From: Dechloromonas sp. CZR5
GTDB lineage: Bacteria; Pseudomonadota; Gammaproteobacteria; Burkholderiales; Rhodocyclaceae
Reading direction: 5' to 3'
Length of the DNA stretch: 64,000 nt
NCBI RefSeq assembly: GCF_008711155.1
Contig: NZ_VUYQ01000001.1
Span: 310,001 to 374,000, forward strand
Below the pieces are notes generated by a model that had not been told where the DNA came from, did not search any database, and saw nothing but the letters and a program-made list of their open reading frames with translations. A program made the position numbers and the translations under genes. Positions 17,022 to 26,526 of this stretch are shown one piece after another. Numbering within the stretch: position 1 is the first letter of the stretch; each line of letters opens with the position of its first letter.

Positions 17022-18827
17022 TCAGTCCACCTTGCCCCACGAGTCCTTGAGCGTCACGGCCCGGTTGAAGATCGGGGCGCCGGGCCGCGAATCGACGCGG
17101 TCGGCGGCGAAGTAGCCGTGGCGCTCGAACTGGAAGCGCTGCTCGGGCAAGGCCTCCTTCAGGCTGGGCTCCAGTTGGGCGGTGATGATGGTCTTCGAAG
17201 CCGGATTGAGATCGTCGAGGAAGTTGCGCTCCAGCTCCGGTGCATCGCCCTCGCGGCGTGCGCCGGGGGCGGCGACGCTGAACAGGCGGTCGTAGAGGCG
17301 AACTTCGGCCGGGTAGGCATGGGCGACCGATACCCAGTGCAGGTTGCCCTTGACCTTGACGCTGTCGGCGCCCGGCGTGCCGGACTTGGTATCGGGCAGG
17401 TAAGTGCAATGCACGGCGACGACCTTGCCGTTCTCGTCCTTGTCGCAGCCGGTGCATTCGACGATGTAGCCGTACTTCAGGCGTGCCTTGTTGCCCGGGA
17501 AAAGTCGGCGGAAGCCCTTTTCCGGAACCTCCTGGAAGTCCTCGCCCTCGATCCACAGCTCGCGGCCGAAGGGCATGATGCGCGTGCCGAGTTCCGGATG
17601 CAGCGGGTGGTTGGTGACCGTGCAATCCTCGAACTGGCCTTCCGGGTAGTTGTCGATGATCAGCTTGAGCGGATCGAGCACGGCGACGCGGCGCTGGTCG
17701 GATTCGTTCATGACCTCGCGCATGGCGTCCTCGAACAGCACGTAGTCGATCAACGAATCGTTCTTGGTGACGCCAATGCGGTCCATGAACAGCTTGAAGC
17801 CTTCGGCCGAGTAACCGCGGCGGCGGGCGCCGACCAGGGTCGGCATGCGCGGATCGTCCCAGCCTTCGACGTGCTTTTCCTCGACCAGCTGGATGAGCTT
17901 CCGTTTGGAGAGGACGACGTAGGTCAGGTTGAGGCGTGAGAATTCGATCTGCTGCGGCAGCGGGCGTTGCAGCAGGCCGCCTTCGGCCAGGCGTTCGAGC
18001 AGCCAGTCGTAGAACGGGCGCTGATCCTCGAATTCCAGCGTGCAGATCGAGTGCGTGATGTTTTCCAGCGCGTCTTCGATAGGGTGGGCGAAGGTGTACA
18101 TCGGATAGACGCACCACTTGTCGCCGGTATTGTGGTGGGTGGCGTGGCGAATGCGGTAGATGGCCGGGTCGCGCAGGTTGATGTTGGGCGAGGCCATGTC
18201 GATCTTGGCGCGCAGGATGTGGGCGCCGTCCGGGAATTCGCCCGCCTGCATGCGCTTGAAAAGGTCCATGTTCTCGGCGACGCTGCGGCCGCGGAAGGGC
18301 GAATCCTTGCCCGGCTGGGTCAGGGTGCCGCGGTTGGCGCGCATTTCGTCGGCCGACTGGCTGTCGACGTAGGCGTGGCCGGCACCGATCAGGTATTCGG
18401 CAAATTGGGCCATCCAGTCGAAGTAGTTCGAGGCCTGGTAGAGGTTGGTTTCGCCGGCCTGTTCCCACGAGCAGCCGAGCCATTTGACCGAATCGACGAT
18501 GGCGTCGACATATTCCTGCTCTTCCTTCTCCGGGTTGGTGTCGTCGAAGCGCAGGTGGCAGCGGCCGCCGTAGGCCTGGGCGAGCCCGAAGTTGAGCAGG
18601 ATGGACTTGGCGTGGCCGAAATGCAGGTAACCATTCGGCTCGGGCGGGAAGCGGGTGCGGATTTTCGCCGGATCGAGCGGTGCGGCGGCATGGTCGGCGG
18701 CGGTGCCGGGCCGGCCGGCCCAGTGGCGCTGGGCGTGCTTGCCGGCGGCGAGGTCGGCCTCGACGATGTTTCTGATGAAATTGGCGACAGGTGTCGGGGT
18801 GCTGGCGGGCTGGTTGGGGCTGCTCAC
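17022..18827 (-). CDS. glnS: Glutaminyl-tRNA synthetase
   Basis: 601 aa from a GTG at 18827 with AGAGG about 8 bases upstream; the longer open frame upstream runs antisense through crcB and is rejected. Class I synthetase charging tRNA-Gln: HIGH-type motif PPEPNGYLHFGHAKS, KMSKS-type VLSKRKL, and the beta-barrel anticodon-binding domains in the C-terminal half. Presence of GlnS means direct glutaminylation. Slightly longer than the E. coli enzyme because of an N-terminal extension of about 35 residues. Confidence 0.96.
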   Translation of the reverse strand: MSSPNQPASTPTPVANFIRNIVEADLAAGKHAQRHWAGRPGTAADHAAAPLDPAKIRTRFPPEPNGYLHFGHAKSILLNFGLAQAYGGRCHLRFDDTNPEKEEQEYVDAIVDSVKWLGCSWEQAGETNLYQASNYFDWMAQFAEYLIGAGHAYVDSQSADEMRANRGTLTQPGKDSPFRGRSVAENMDLFKRMQAGEFPDGAHILRAKIDMASPNINLRDPAIYRIRHATHHNTGDKWCVYPMYTFAHPIEDALENITHSICTLEFEDQRPFYDWLLERLAEGGLLQRPLPQQIEFSRLNLTYVVLSKRKLIQLVEEKHVEGWDDPRMPTLVGARRRGYSAEGFKLFMDRIGVTKNDSLIDYVLFEDAMREVMNESDQRRVAVLDPLKLIIDNYPEGQFEDCTVTNHPLHPELGTRIMPFGRELWIEGEDFQEVPEKGFRRLFPGNKARLKYGYIVECTGCDKDENGKVVAVHCTYLPDTKSGTPGADSVKVKGNLHWVSVAHAYPAEVRLYDRLFSVAAPGARREGDAPELERNFLDDLNPASKTIITAQLEPSLKEALPEQRFQFERHGYFAADRVDSRPGAPIFNRAVTLKDSWGKVD

Positions 18828-18896
18828 GGGTTGAACCTCTTTGATTAAGCGCGTTATTTTAACCGCCTGGGGCGCTTCAGACAGTAGAATTCGGGC

Positions 18897-19304
18897 ATGT
18901 CCTTCCTGCCCCAGCTCTCCGCGCTCAACTTCCTCGCCGTCGGCGCCGGTGCCGCGCTCGGTGCCTGGAGTCGCTGGTTGCTCGGTTTGGCCCTCAATCC
19001 GCTGTTCATCGCCCTGCCGCTCGGTACGCTGGCGGCAAATTTGCTCGGCGGCTACCTGGTTGGTGTTGCGGTCGGCGTCTTTCACCTCAATACGCATTTC
19101 CCGGCGGCCTGGAAGCTGTTCGCGATCACCGGTTTTCTCGGTGGCCTGACCACCTTCTCGACCTTTTCGGCCGAAGTCGTCGAGCGTTTGCTCGCCGGCC
19201 AGCCGGCCTGGGCTATCGGCCTGGCCATGGTGCATCTGGCCGGCTCCCTGACGGCGACCTGGCTGGGCCTGCTGACGGTCGGTGCTACCCGCATCTGGGC
19301 TTGA
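18897..19304 (+). CDS. crcB: Fluoride exporter CrcB/Fluc
   Basis: A 135-aa protein with four membrane helices. It has the family motifs GAALGAWSRW near the N-terminus, TLAANLLGGYLVG in the middle and GFLGGLTTFSTFS in helix 3, which forms the fluoride pathway. Dual-topology dimers export fluoride. Divergent from glnS across 69 bases; no room for, and no sign of, a fluoride riboswitch. Confidence 0.95.
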   Translation: MSFLPQLSALNFLAVGAGAALGAWSRWLLGLALNPLFIALPLGTLAANLLGGYLVGVAVGVFHLNTHFPAAWKLFAITGFLGGLTTFSTFSAEVVERLLAGQPAWAIGLAMVHLAGSLTATWLGLLTVGATRIWA

Positions 19305-19391
19305 ACCGGCAGGGCAAGGCTGGCCTGTCACGAACCTGCAATACAAAACCGGAAAAATACGCGCCTCACTAAACCGAAGCGGGAGAATTCC

Positions 19392-19646
19392 ATGCGTGCT
19401 TTTCTGGCAACCTCTGCCATTGCCCTCGGCCTGACCGGCTGTGCCACCCAAGCCCCGGCACCAGCCGACAAGCCGCTTGCCCCGGCCGCTGCCGCACCGG
19501 CTCCGAAGGCGCCGCAATGCTGGAACGGCGATGCCGGCAAGTTTGAAGATGTCGGCAGCAAGGCCAGCATTTCCGGCGTTGTCGTGGTCTGCGAAAAGAC
19601 CTCGGATGGCAAGAACGCCCAGTGGATGGGCGCCGGCAAGAAATAA
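19392..19646 (+). CDS. Small lipoprotein, 84 aa
   Basis: ATG with GGGAG upstream. Lipoprotein signal with a clear lipobox LTGC (Cys17), then an Ala/Pro-rich linker (about 20-47) and a compact domain with two Cys (PQCWNGDAGKF and VVVCEK) that could pair. Function unknown; stand-alone gene followed by a weak terminator. Confidence 0.8.
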   Translation: MRAFLATSAIALGLTGCATQAPAPADKPLAPAAAAPAPKAPQCWNGDAGKFEDVGSKASISGVVVVCEKTSDGKNAQWMGAGKK

Positions 19647-19653
19647 GCCGTAG

Positions 19654-19674
19654 CGCCTGCTAGCGCAGGCGTTT
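19654..19674. terminator. Weak bidirectional hairpin between convergent genes
   Basis: CGCCTGC and GCAGGCG pair around TAGC, with only three T on the plus side. It covers the 3' end of the hydrolase gene and the tail of the lipoprotein transcript. Confidence 0.4.
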
Positions 19675-20505
19675 GCCGAAGGCGGCCGACCAGTTGCCCA
19701 GATGGCGCTCCACTTCGGTCGTATAGCCTGTGTCTTCGCCTAGTTGGGCGTTGATCTCGGCGTGTGTCTTGTCCATGCGCAGCAGCTCGGCCGATGTGCC
19801 GAGGCCTCGTGCCTTGGCGACAAACGCTTCCGCCTGCGGGCAGGCATTTGCCCGGCGGCTGGAGCAGACGGTCAGCAGCGGGGCGGTGGCCTGGTGCAAC
19901 TGCTGGTGGGGCGAGGCGGCCAGCCAGTCAGCCGGAGCGCTGCCGAAGGCGCGGTCGTAGAGCCGCGGGTGCCGACCCTCCATGACGGCCGGCACGTCGA
20001 GGGCGCCGCTGTCGAGCAGCACCGTGCCGCGCCAGGGACGTACCCCGGCTTCGTCCTGCAGGTCCGGGCGGGCGGCAAGCAGGGCGATCAGGTGTGCCCC
20101 GGCCGAATGTCCCATCAGCACGATATTGTTGCGGTCGATGCCGAGTTTTTCCGCATCCTGCTGGATGGCAGCCAGTGCCTTGGCGACATCCCTGGCCTGT
20201 TCGAGAGGGGGCGCCTTGGGTTGCATGCGGTAGTTGATGCTGGCGAAGGCGATGCCGCGCGGCACCCAGCGCGCCACCTTGTTGTCCACAACACGGCCCA
20301 TTTCCTTGTCGCCGAGGCGCCAGGCGCCGCCATGCACCATCAGGATCAGCGGTGCTGTCTTGCTCTGCGGCGGTGCATAGAGATCGAAAAGCTGCTCCGG
20401 TGCCGGGCCGTAGGGGATGTCGGCCAGCGTCGGCGGCGTTCCGGCTGCGGTCGCGGCGCATTGTCCGAACAGCAGGAGGGCGACGATCAGGCGGGGTAGC
20501 GGCAT
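19660..20505 (-). CDS. Alpha/beta hydrolase (esterase/lipase-like), exported
   Basis: 281 aa from the ATG at 20505 (MPLPRLIVALLLFGQCAATAAG, signal peptide). The oxyanion-hole motif MVHGGAW, the nucleophile elbow GHSAGAH and a C-terminal KTHAEIN segment with the candidate catalytic His identify a hormone-sensitive-lipase/carboxylesterase-like hydrolase (BD-FAE/kynurenine formamidase group). Substrate not predictable. A longer frame upstream overlaps the DUF1294 gene and is rejected. Confidence 0.85.
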   Translation of the reverse strand: MPLPRLIVALLLFGQCAATAAGTPPTLADIPYGPAPEQLFDLYAPPQSKTAPLILMVHGGAWRLGDKEMGRVVDNKVARWVPRGIAFASINYRMQPKAPPLEQARDVAKALAAIQQDAEKLGIDRNNIVLMGHSAGAHLIALLAARPDLQDEAGVRPWRGTVLLDSGALDVPAVMEGRHPRLYDRAFGSAPADWLAASPHQQLHQATAPLLTVCSSRRANACPQAEAFVAKARGLGTSAELLRMDKTHAEINAQLGEDTGYTTEVERHLGNWSAAFGKRLR

Positions 20506-20524
20506 GGAGATTTCTCGCCTTGTG

Positions 20525-20974
20525 TCAGACGGAGGACAGCATCGAGCGCAGGGCTCCGGCTTGTGTCGAAAGCAGGCCGAGTGCACCGCAGTTGAGCAGC
20601 ACCGTGGCCCCGAAGACCAGCTGGAACGAAGTCTTCGCGGATTTGTGGCGCAGATGCTGTTGGGCAATCAAGGCGCCCGGCCAGCCGCCCATCAGGGCAA
20701 GCAGGTGCAGCGTGCTTTCCGGCGTACGTCGGCTGCCTTGGCGCGCCGCAGACTTGTCGATCCTGTAGGTGACGAAGGTGACGAGACTGGCGGCGGCATA
20801 AAGCCAGATCATGGGCCACGGCAGCTTGCCGGTCAGCGCGGCGAGCGTCAGGATGGCGAAAAACAGGCTGCATGCCCCCATCGGCCACCAGTTCAGACTT
20901 TGGGATGTCACACGCCCGTTTCTGCCGCGTCCCCGCGCATCAGTCGATTGGGTGATTCGTCCTTGGTGGCGCAT
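20525..20974 (-). CDS. DUF1294 family membrane protein with a vestigial N-terminal region
   Basis: 149 aa. Residues about 33-149 form a DUF1294 domain with three hydrophobic segments and the conserved HLLALMGGWPGALIAQQ and RHKSAKTSFQ motifs. The N-terminal 30 residues (GRITQSTDARGRGRNG) look like the start of a cold-shock domain, which many DUF1294 proteins carry in full, so this may be a truncated CSD fusion (inference). Function of DUF1294 unknown. Confidence 0.82.
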   Translation of the reverse strand: MRHQGRITQSTDARGRGRNGRVTSQSLNWWPMGACSLFFAILTLAALTGKLPWPMIWLYAAASLVTFVTYRIDKSAARQGSRRTPESTLHLLALMGGWPGALIAQQHLRHKSAKTSFQLVFGATVLLNCGALGLLSTQAGALRSMLSSV

Positions 20975-20988
20975 GCGGGGCGGGGCAG

Positions 20989-21258
20989 CTAAAACAAGCG
21001 GATCAGGTGATTGGCCAATTCACGCTCGCTGACAAAGGTCAGGTCGTACATGGCGGTGAATGCCCTGGCGTTGTCATCGCTCAGTCCGGCAATGCACATG
21101 ATGAAATGACGAGCATCAACCCCCAGGCGCTTTCTGAGAGCGAGATGGCGTTCAATGTTCTGACGGAACTCACCGCTTCGCATTCGATGCAGATTGATAG
21201 GGGTGGATAGGTAGCGGGCAGTATATCGACTGCCGTGTGTAACAAAAACAGGTAGCAT
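20989..21258 (-). CDS. Hypothetical protein, 89 aa
   Basis: Not recognised. ATG at 21258 with AAGGGG 4 bases upstream. The product is basic with no signal peptide; its C-terminal part (SERELANHLIRLF) is helical. The frame continues further upstream antisense to the VF530 gene, which makes the start less certain. Divergent from VF530 across 96 bases. Confidence 0.45.
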   Translation of the reverse strand: MLPVFVTHGSRYTARYLSTPINLHRMRSGEFRQNIERHLALRKRLGVDARHFIMCIAGLSDDNARAFTAMYDLTFVSERELANHLIRLF

Positions 21259-21354
21259 GCCGCCCCTTATCTGGCAGACTCGGGGAAGGGCGCGGTGGCC
21301 GTTTCCTTGCTTTCCGCGTCTGACTGAACGAATGCGTAACCGCCTGGAAAAGAC

Positions 21355-21822
21355 ATGACACACGATCTCGACTACCAAAACAATCCACTGCACGGCGTCA
21401 GCCTGAAACAACTGGTGACTGAGGTAGCCCAGCACTATGGATTCAAGATTCTCTACGCCTACTTGAACATCAATTGTTTTGCGAATAACCCGAGCGTTGA
21501 ATCCGCCGTGAAATTCCTGAAAAAAACCGATTGGGCGCGGGAGAAGGTCGAGGCCTTTTATTTGTATCAGTTCAAGGGCTTGCCGCGAGCGTCCGCCGAG
21601 CAATTTGAGCTGCCGCCGCGCGACCGTGTCGTGCCGCCGGACCAGAAGCCGGGCCGGCCGGCTGAATTGAGCCTGGAAGACGCGGAGCGGCTGCGCGAGA
21701 AGCGCGCCAAGAAGGCGGCCCAGCATGACCGCGCAGCGGCCCCGCGTACCGCTTCTGGCAAGCGTGTCGAGCGTGTGGCGGAGGCTCCTGATGCCGACCC
21801 TTGGGCCAAGTGGAGAAAATAG
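21355..21822 (+). CDS. VF530-family (DUF2132) DNA-binding protein with basic tail
   Basis: 155 aa. Residues about 6-73 match the VF530 helical domain: NPLHGVSLKQLV, HYGFKILYAYLNINCFANNP, and SVESAVKFLKKTDWAREKVEAF. The remaining ~80 residues are a low-complexity Lys/Arg/Ala tail absent from shorter homologues, possibly adding nucleic-acid affinity. It lies 29 bases before hrpA. Physiological role unknown. Confidence 0.85.
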   Translation: MTHDLDYQNNPLHGVSLKQLVTEVAQHYGFKILYAYLNINCFANNPSVESAVKFLKKTDWAREKVEAFYLYQFKGLPRASAEQFELPPRDRVVPPDQKPGRPAELSLEDAERLREKRAKKAAQHDRAAAPRTASGKRVERVAEAPDADPWAKWRK

Positions 21823-21851
21823 CGGCGGCCGGGCGAATATAATGCGGCCCC

Positions 21852-24800
21852 ATGGCTACTCCCTCCCGCAAGCGCGCTGCGCACGATGAGCTTTCCCGCA
21901 CCTTTCTGACGGCTGACGCCAGGCGCCTGCTGGCTGTCCGGCGTGAGTTGTCGCGTTCTGCCGGGGAAAAGCAGCAGAAGCTGCAGGACGATCTGGCAGC
22001 CTTGCTGGGAGCCTCGCAGGCCGGCGTCGAAGCACGCCGCACCCGGCTGCCGAAACCTGAGTTCCAGGCAGAGCTGCCGGTCAATGAGCGGCGGGCCGAT
22101 ATTGCCGAGTTGATTGCCCAAAACCAGGTGGTGATCGTCTGCGGTGAAACCGGCTCGGGGAAGACGACGCAGCTGCCGAAGATCTGCCTCGACCTCGGTA
22201 TCGGCGCGCGCGGCCTGATCGGCCATACCCAGCCGCGCCGTCTGGCCGCCCGTTCGGTGGCGACCCGACTGGCACAGGAGCTGAAAACCCAGGTCGGCGC
22301 TGGGGTTGGCGTCAAGATTCGTTTTCACGACAAGACAACGCCGGAGAGCTGGGTCAAGCTGATGACCGACGGCATCCTATTGGCCGAGTCGCAGAGCGAT
22401 CCCTATTTGAACGCCTACGAGGCGATCATCATCGACGAGGCGCACGAGCGCAGCCTGAACATCGACTTCCTTCTCGGCTATCTGAAGCAACTGCTGCCGA
22501 AGCGGCCGGACCTGAAGCTGATCATCACCTCGGCGACGATCGATGCCGAGCGTTTCTCGCAGCATTTCAACGGCGCACCGGTTATCGAAGTGTCCGGCCG
22601 TCTGTATCCGGTCGAGGTGCGCTATCGCCCGGTCGACGATCTCGACAAGCAGGACGACGAGCGCGACCTGTACGACGCCATCGTCGATGCGGCCGATGAG
22701 GTTTCCCGGCTGGGGGCGGGCGACATCCTTGTCTTCCTGCCCGGTGAGCGGGAAATCCGCGAGGCGGCGGAAGCCTTGCGCAAGCACGCGCTGGCCCGGC
22801 CTGGACTCAGTACGGCGCATGCGCCGGAAATCCTGCCGCTGTTCTCCCGTCTCTCGGCCGGCGAGCAGGACCGCATCTTCAAGCCTTCGGGCAACCAGCG
22901 GCGCATCGTCTTGGCGACCAACGTCGCCGAAACCTCGCTGACCGTTCCCGGCATCCGCTACGTCATCGATACCGGGCTGGCCCGGGTCAAGCGTTATTCG
23001 TACCGCAACAAGGTCGAGCAGTTGCAGGTTGAGAAGATTTCGCAGGCGGCGGCACGCCAGCGCGCCGGCCGTTGCGGCCGGGTAGCGGCCGGTGTCTGCG
23101 TGCGGCTCTACGACGAGGCGGATTTCAACGCCCGGGCACCGTTTACCGATCCGGAAATCCTGCGTTCCTCGCTGGCCGGGGTCATCCTGCGCATGAAGTC
23201 GCTGCGCCTGACCGACGTCGAGACTTTCCCGTTCATCGAGCCGCCGCCCAACAAGGCGATCAGCGACGGCTACGCGCTGTTGCAGGAATTGGGTGGGCTG
23301 GACGACGAGAATCGCCTGACCAAGGTCGGCGAGGCGCTGGCCAGGTTGCCGCTCGATCCGCGTATCGGGCGCATGCTGGTCGCCGCCCGCGACCTCGGCT
23401 GCCTGACCGAGGTGCTGATCATCGCCGCCGGCCTGTCGACGCAGGACCCGCGCGAACGGCCGCAGGAGCGTCAGCAGGCTGCGGACGAAAAGCACAAGCT
23501 GTTTGCCGACGAAAAGTCGGAATTCCTCAGTTGGGTGAAACTGTGGGCCTGGTTCAAGAACGCCGTCGACCACAAGAAATCGAACAAGTCGCTGGTCGAC
23601 ACCTGTCATGCCCATTTCCTGTCCTACCTGCGCTTGCGCGAATGGCGTGAGGTGCATGGCCAGTTGCACGCCATGGTCACCGAGCTGGGCTGGAAGGAAA
23701 ACGACATCCCGGGTACTTACGATGCCATCCACATGGCCTTGCTGTCGGGCCTGCTCGGCAACATCGGCTGCAAGTCGGACGAGTCCGGCTACTACCTCGG
23801 TGCCCGTGGTATCCGCTATTTGATCCACCCCTCGTCGCCGCTGCAGAAAAAGGCCGGCAAGTGGATCATAGCGGCTGAGATCACCGAGACGACGCGCCTG
23901 TTCGGTCGCTGCGTCGCCCGCATAGAAGATGGCTGGATCGAGAAAGTGGGCGCTCACCTTATCAAGCGCCAGTACTTCGACCCGCACTGGGAAAAGAAGG
24001 CCATGCAGGTCGCCGGCTGGGAGCGGACGACGCTCTATGGCATCGTGATCAACCCCAAGCGGCGCATCCACTACGGCCCGCTGGCGCCGGCCGAGGCGCG
24101 CGAGATTTTCATCCGCCAGGGGCTGGTCGCCGAGGAAATCGACGAGAGTTTCGCCAAGCGCTGGCCTTTCTTCCAGCACAACCAGAAGCAGATTCGCGAC
24201 ATCGAGAAGATCGAGCACAAGCAGCGCCGCCAGGACGTGTTGGTCGACGACGAGCTGATCTATGCCTTCTACGACCACCTGATTCCCGAAGGCATCCACA
24301 ACGGCGCCACCTTCGACCACTGGCGCAAGACGGCCGAGCAGGAAAACCCCAAGCTGCTCTTCCTGGCCAAGGACGACCTGATGCGCCACTCGGCGGCCGG
24401 CGTGACGACCGAGGCTTTCCCGCATCACCTCAAGGTCGGCGGCGTCGATTACGCGCTGAGCTACCATTTCGAGCCGGGCTCTCCGAAGGACGGCGTGACG
24501 CTGACCCTGCCGCTGGCGCAGTTGAACCAGATTCCGGCGCTGCGCATGGAATGGTTGGTGCCGGGGTTGCTCAAGGAAAAGCTGGTGCAGCTGATCAAGA
24601 CGCTGCCGCAGAAAATCCGCGCCAAGCTGGTGCCGGTGCCGGAATTCGTCGAGGAATTCATCGCCGCGACGGCAGGCAACGACCGCAAGATGAACGCCGG
24701 CCTGATCCCGCCGTTGATCGACTACATCCTCGAAGCGCGTGGCCTCAACGCCCGTGGCTGGGCCGTGACGCCGGACGCTTTCCGCCCCGACGCGCTGCCG

Positions 24801-25799
24801 TCGCACTTTTCGATGAACTACAAGCTGATCGACGAGCACGGCCGGCAACTGGACATGAACCGCAGCCTGGTCGCGCTGCGCGGCGAATGGGGCAAGGAGG
24901 CGAAGGAGGAGTTCGCCGAGCTGCACGAAACGCCATCCGAATACACGCAACTCACCGACTGGACTTTCGGCGAGCTGCCGGAGTTGATGGAGGTGCCGGT
25001 CGGCAAACAGACCGTGATCGGCTATCCCGGGCTGGTCGACGATGGCGAAACGGTCAGCCTGAAGGTTTTCGATTCAGCCGAGGAAGCCGCCGAAACGCAC
25101 CGCAAGGGTCTGGCCCGTCTGTTCATGCTGCAGTTCAAGGAGCAGGTGAAGTACTTCGACAAGAACGTGCCGGGCATCACGCAGATGGGTATGCAGTACA
25201 TGGCGCTGGGCACGACTGACGAACTGAAGCGGCAGATCGTCGACCTGACCTTCGAGCGCGCCTGCCTGACCGAGCCGCTACCAACCACGCCGGAAGCCTT
25301 CAAGGCGCGCTGCGGTGAGGCCAAGGCGCGGCTGGGTTTGATCATGCAGGAGGTTTGCCGCCTGGTCGGTACCATCCTGGCCGAATGGCAGGCGGTGACC
25401 AAGAAGCTGCCGGCCTTCAAGGCGCAGGCGGCGGTGGTGGCTGATATCGAGGCGCAGTTGAAGCGGCTGGTCGGCAAGCATTTCGTCGTCGATACGCCCT
25501 TCGAGCGTCTGCAGCATTTTCCGCGCTACCTGAAGGCGATCGGTGTCCGGCTCGACAAGCTGAAGGCGGCACCGGCGCGCGACGCCCAATCGATGGCCGA
25601 CTACGCCAAGTTGTGGACGAACTACGAGCGGCGGGCGCTGCAACTGGCCAAGATGGGGACGGTCGATCCCCAGGTCGAGCAGTTCCGCTGGCTGCTGGAG
25701 GAATTGCGTGTCGGCCTCTACGCGCAGGAACTCCGGACACCGGTGCCGGTCTCGGTCAAGCGTCTGGAAAAACAATGGGAAGGAATCAAACATGGGTAA
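21852..25799 (+). CDS. hrpA: ATP-dependent RNA helicase HrpA (DEAH box)
   Basis: 1315 aa, the usual HrpA length. Walker A GETGSGKTTQ (about residue 95), DEAH box IIDEAHERSLN, SAT motif (ITSATIDAERF), motif VI QRAGRCGR, then HA2, OB and the long DUF3418 C-terminal region. In E. coli HrpA acts on mRNA processing and resolves stalled ribosomes. The next gene starts 8 bases before its stop. Confidence 0.96.
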   Translation: MATPSRKRAAHDELSRTFLTADARRLLAVRRELSRSAGEKQQKLQDDLAALLGASQAGVEARRTRLPKPEFQAELPVNERRADIAELIAQNQVVIVCGETGSGKTTQLPKICLDLGIGARGLIGHTQPRRLAARSVATRLAQELKTQVGAGVGVKIRFHDKTTPESWVKLMTDGILLAESQSDPYLNAYEAIIIDEAHERSLNIDFLLGYLKQLLPKRPDLKLIITSATIDAERFSQHFNGAPVIEVSGRLYPVEVRYRPVDDLDKQDDERDLYDAIVDAADEVSRLGAGDILVFLPGEREIREAAEALRKHALARPGLSTAHAPEILPLFSRLSAGEQDRIFKPSGNQRRIVLATNVAETSLTVPGIRYVIDTGLARVKRYSYRNKVEQLQVEKISQAAARQRAGRCGRVAAGVCVRLYDEADFNARAPFTDPEILRSSLAGVILRMKSLRLTDVETFPFIEPPPNKAISDGYALLQELGGLDDENRLTKVGEALARLPLDPRIGRMLVAARDLGCLTEVLIIAAGLSTQDPRERPQERQQAADEKHKLFADEKSEFLSWVKLWAWFKNAVDHKKSNKSLVDTCHAHFLSYLRLREWREVHGQLHAMVTELGWKENDIPGTYDAIHMALLSGLLGNIGCKSDESGYYLGARGIRYLIHPSSPLQKKAGKWIIAAEITETTRLFGRCVARIEDGWIEKVGAHLIKRQYFDPHWEKKAMQVAGWERTTLYGIVINPKRRIHYGPLAPAEAREIFIRQGLVAEEIDESFAKRWPFFQHNQKQIRDIEKIEHKQRRQDVLVDDELIYAFYDHLIPEGIHNGATFDHWRKTAEQENPKLLFLAKDDLMRHSAAGVTTEAFPHHLKVGGVDYALSYHFEPGSPKDGVTLTLPLAQLNQIPALRMEWLVPGLLKEKLVQLIKTLPQKIRAKLVPVPEFVEEFIAATAGNDRKMNAGLIPPLIDYILEARGLNARGWAVTPDAFRPDALPSHFSMNYKLIDEHGRQLDMNRSLVALRGEWGKEAKEEFAELHETPSEYTQLTDWTFGELPELMEVPVGKQTVIGYPGLVDDGETVSLKVFDSAEEAAETHRKGLARLFMLQFKEQVKYFDKNVPGITQMGMQYMALGTTDELKRQIVDLTFERACLTEPLPTTPEAFKARCGEAKARLGLIMQEVCRLVGTILAEWQAVTKKLPAFKAQAAVVADIEAQLKRLVGKHFVVDTPFERLQHFPRYLKAIGVRLDKLKAAPARDAQSMADYAKLWTNYERRALQLAKMGTVDPQVEQFRWLLEELRVGLYAQELRTPVPVSVKRLEKQWEGIKHG

Positions 25800-26526
25800 T
25801 GCGATGCTCGCCCTGGCGCGCACCTTCGGTAACCTGCGCAGCAGAAAGGTTTGGCTCTATGTGCTGACGCCGGCCATCGTCTCGTTGCTGTTCGCCATCG
25901 GCCTTGCCGTTGGCACGCTCGGCTGGGTGGTCCAGCAGATGATGGAATTTCCACCGATGACCCTGCTGGTGGGCTGGGGGCTGGTCTGGCTGGCGCATAT
26001 TCTCGCCTATCTCGGGGGCTGGATGGCGATCTTCGCCCTGGCCTATCTGGTGGCTTCGCTGCTCGCGGCCATTGTCATCATGCCGCTGATGCTGCGTCAT
26101 CTGTCGCAAACCGAGTATCGCGACGTGGCGGCGATGGGGCGTGACAGCTTTGTCGCGGCGGCGCTGAACAGCGTCGGCGCCTCGCTGGTCTTCGTCGTCG
26201 CCTGGGTGGCAACCATTCCGCTGTGGCTCATTCCCGGTTTCTCGTTGCTGATTCCGCTGTTGCTGATGGGCTGGCTGAACCGTCGCACCTTCGCCTACGA
26301 CGCGCTGTCGATGCACGCCACCGACAGCGAGTGGGCGAGCCTGCGGGAGGCGCACAAGGCACCGCTGTTCATGCTCGGCCTGACCATGGCGCTGCTGGCG
26401 CACATTCCGCTCCTTGGCCTGCTGGCGCCGGCGCTGGCGGCGCTGTCATTCGTCCATTACGGGCTGGAAGCCCTGCGCCGTTCGCGCGACGGCGCGGTCG
26501 TCACCATCGAGGGGGAACGTCTATGA
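25792..26526 (+). CDS. EI24 domain-containing (CysZ-like) membrane protein
   Basis: 244 aa from the ATG at 25792 that overlaps the hrpA stop; upstream starts lie inside hrpA. At least four hydrophobic segments (about residues 24-50, 60-100, 120-165, 200-225) and the LARTFGNLRSRKVWLYVLTP start are typical of the EI24 family, which includes the sulfate permease CysZ. Sulfate transport is not assured. Coupled by ATGA to the next gene. Confidence 0.82.
   Translation: MGNAMLALARTFGNLRSRKVWLYVLTPAIVSLLFAIGLAVGTLGWVVQQMMEFPPMTLLVGWGLVWLAHILAYLGGWMAIFALAYLVASLLAAIVIMPLMLRHLSQTEYRDVAAMGRDSFVAAALNSVGASLVFVVAWVATIPLWLIPGFSLLIPLLLMGWLNRRTFAYDALSMHATDSEWASLREAHKAPLFMLGLTMALLAHIPLLGLLAPALAALSFVHYGLEALRRSRDGAVVTIEGERL

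Noticed and set aside
18828-18896. Fluoride riboswitch before crcB
   Set aside because: The 69-base gap has no matching pseudoknot elements and also holds the glnS promoter.
18828-19517. N-terminal extension of glnS to 19517
   Set aside because: It runs antisense through crcB; the GTG at 18827 has a ribosome-binding site and gives the expected length.
22377-24950. An 857-aa open frame antisense to hrpA
   Set aside because: It mirrors the codon bias of hrpA, has low-complexity His/Gln/Arg-rich composition and matches no family.
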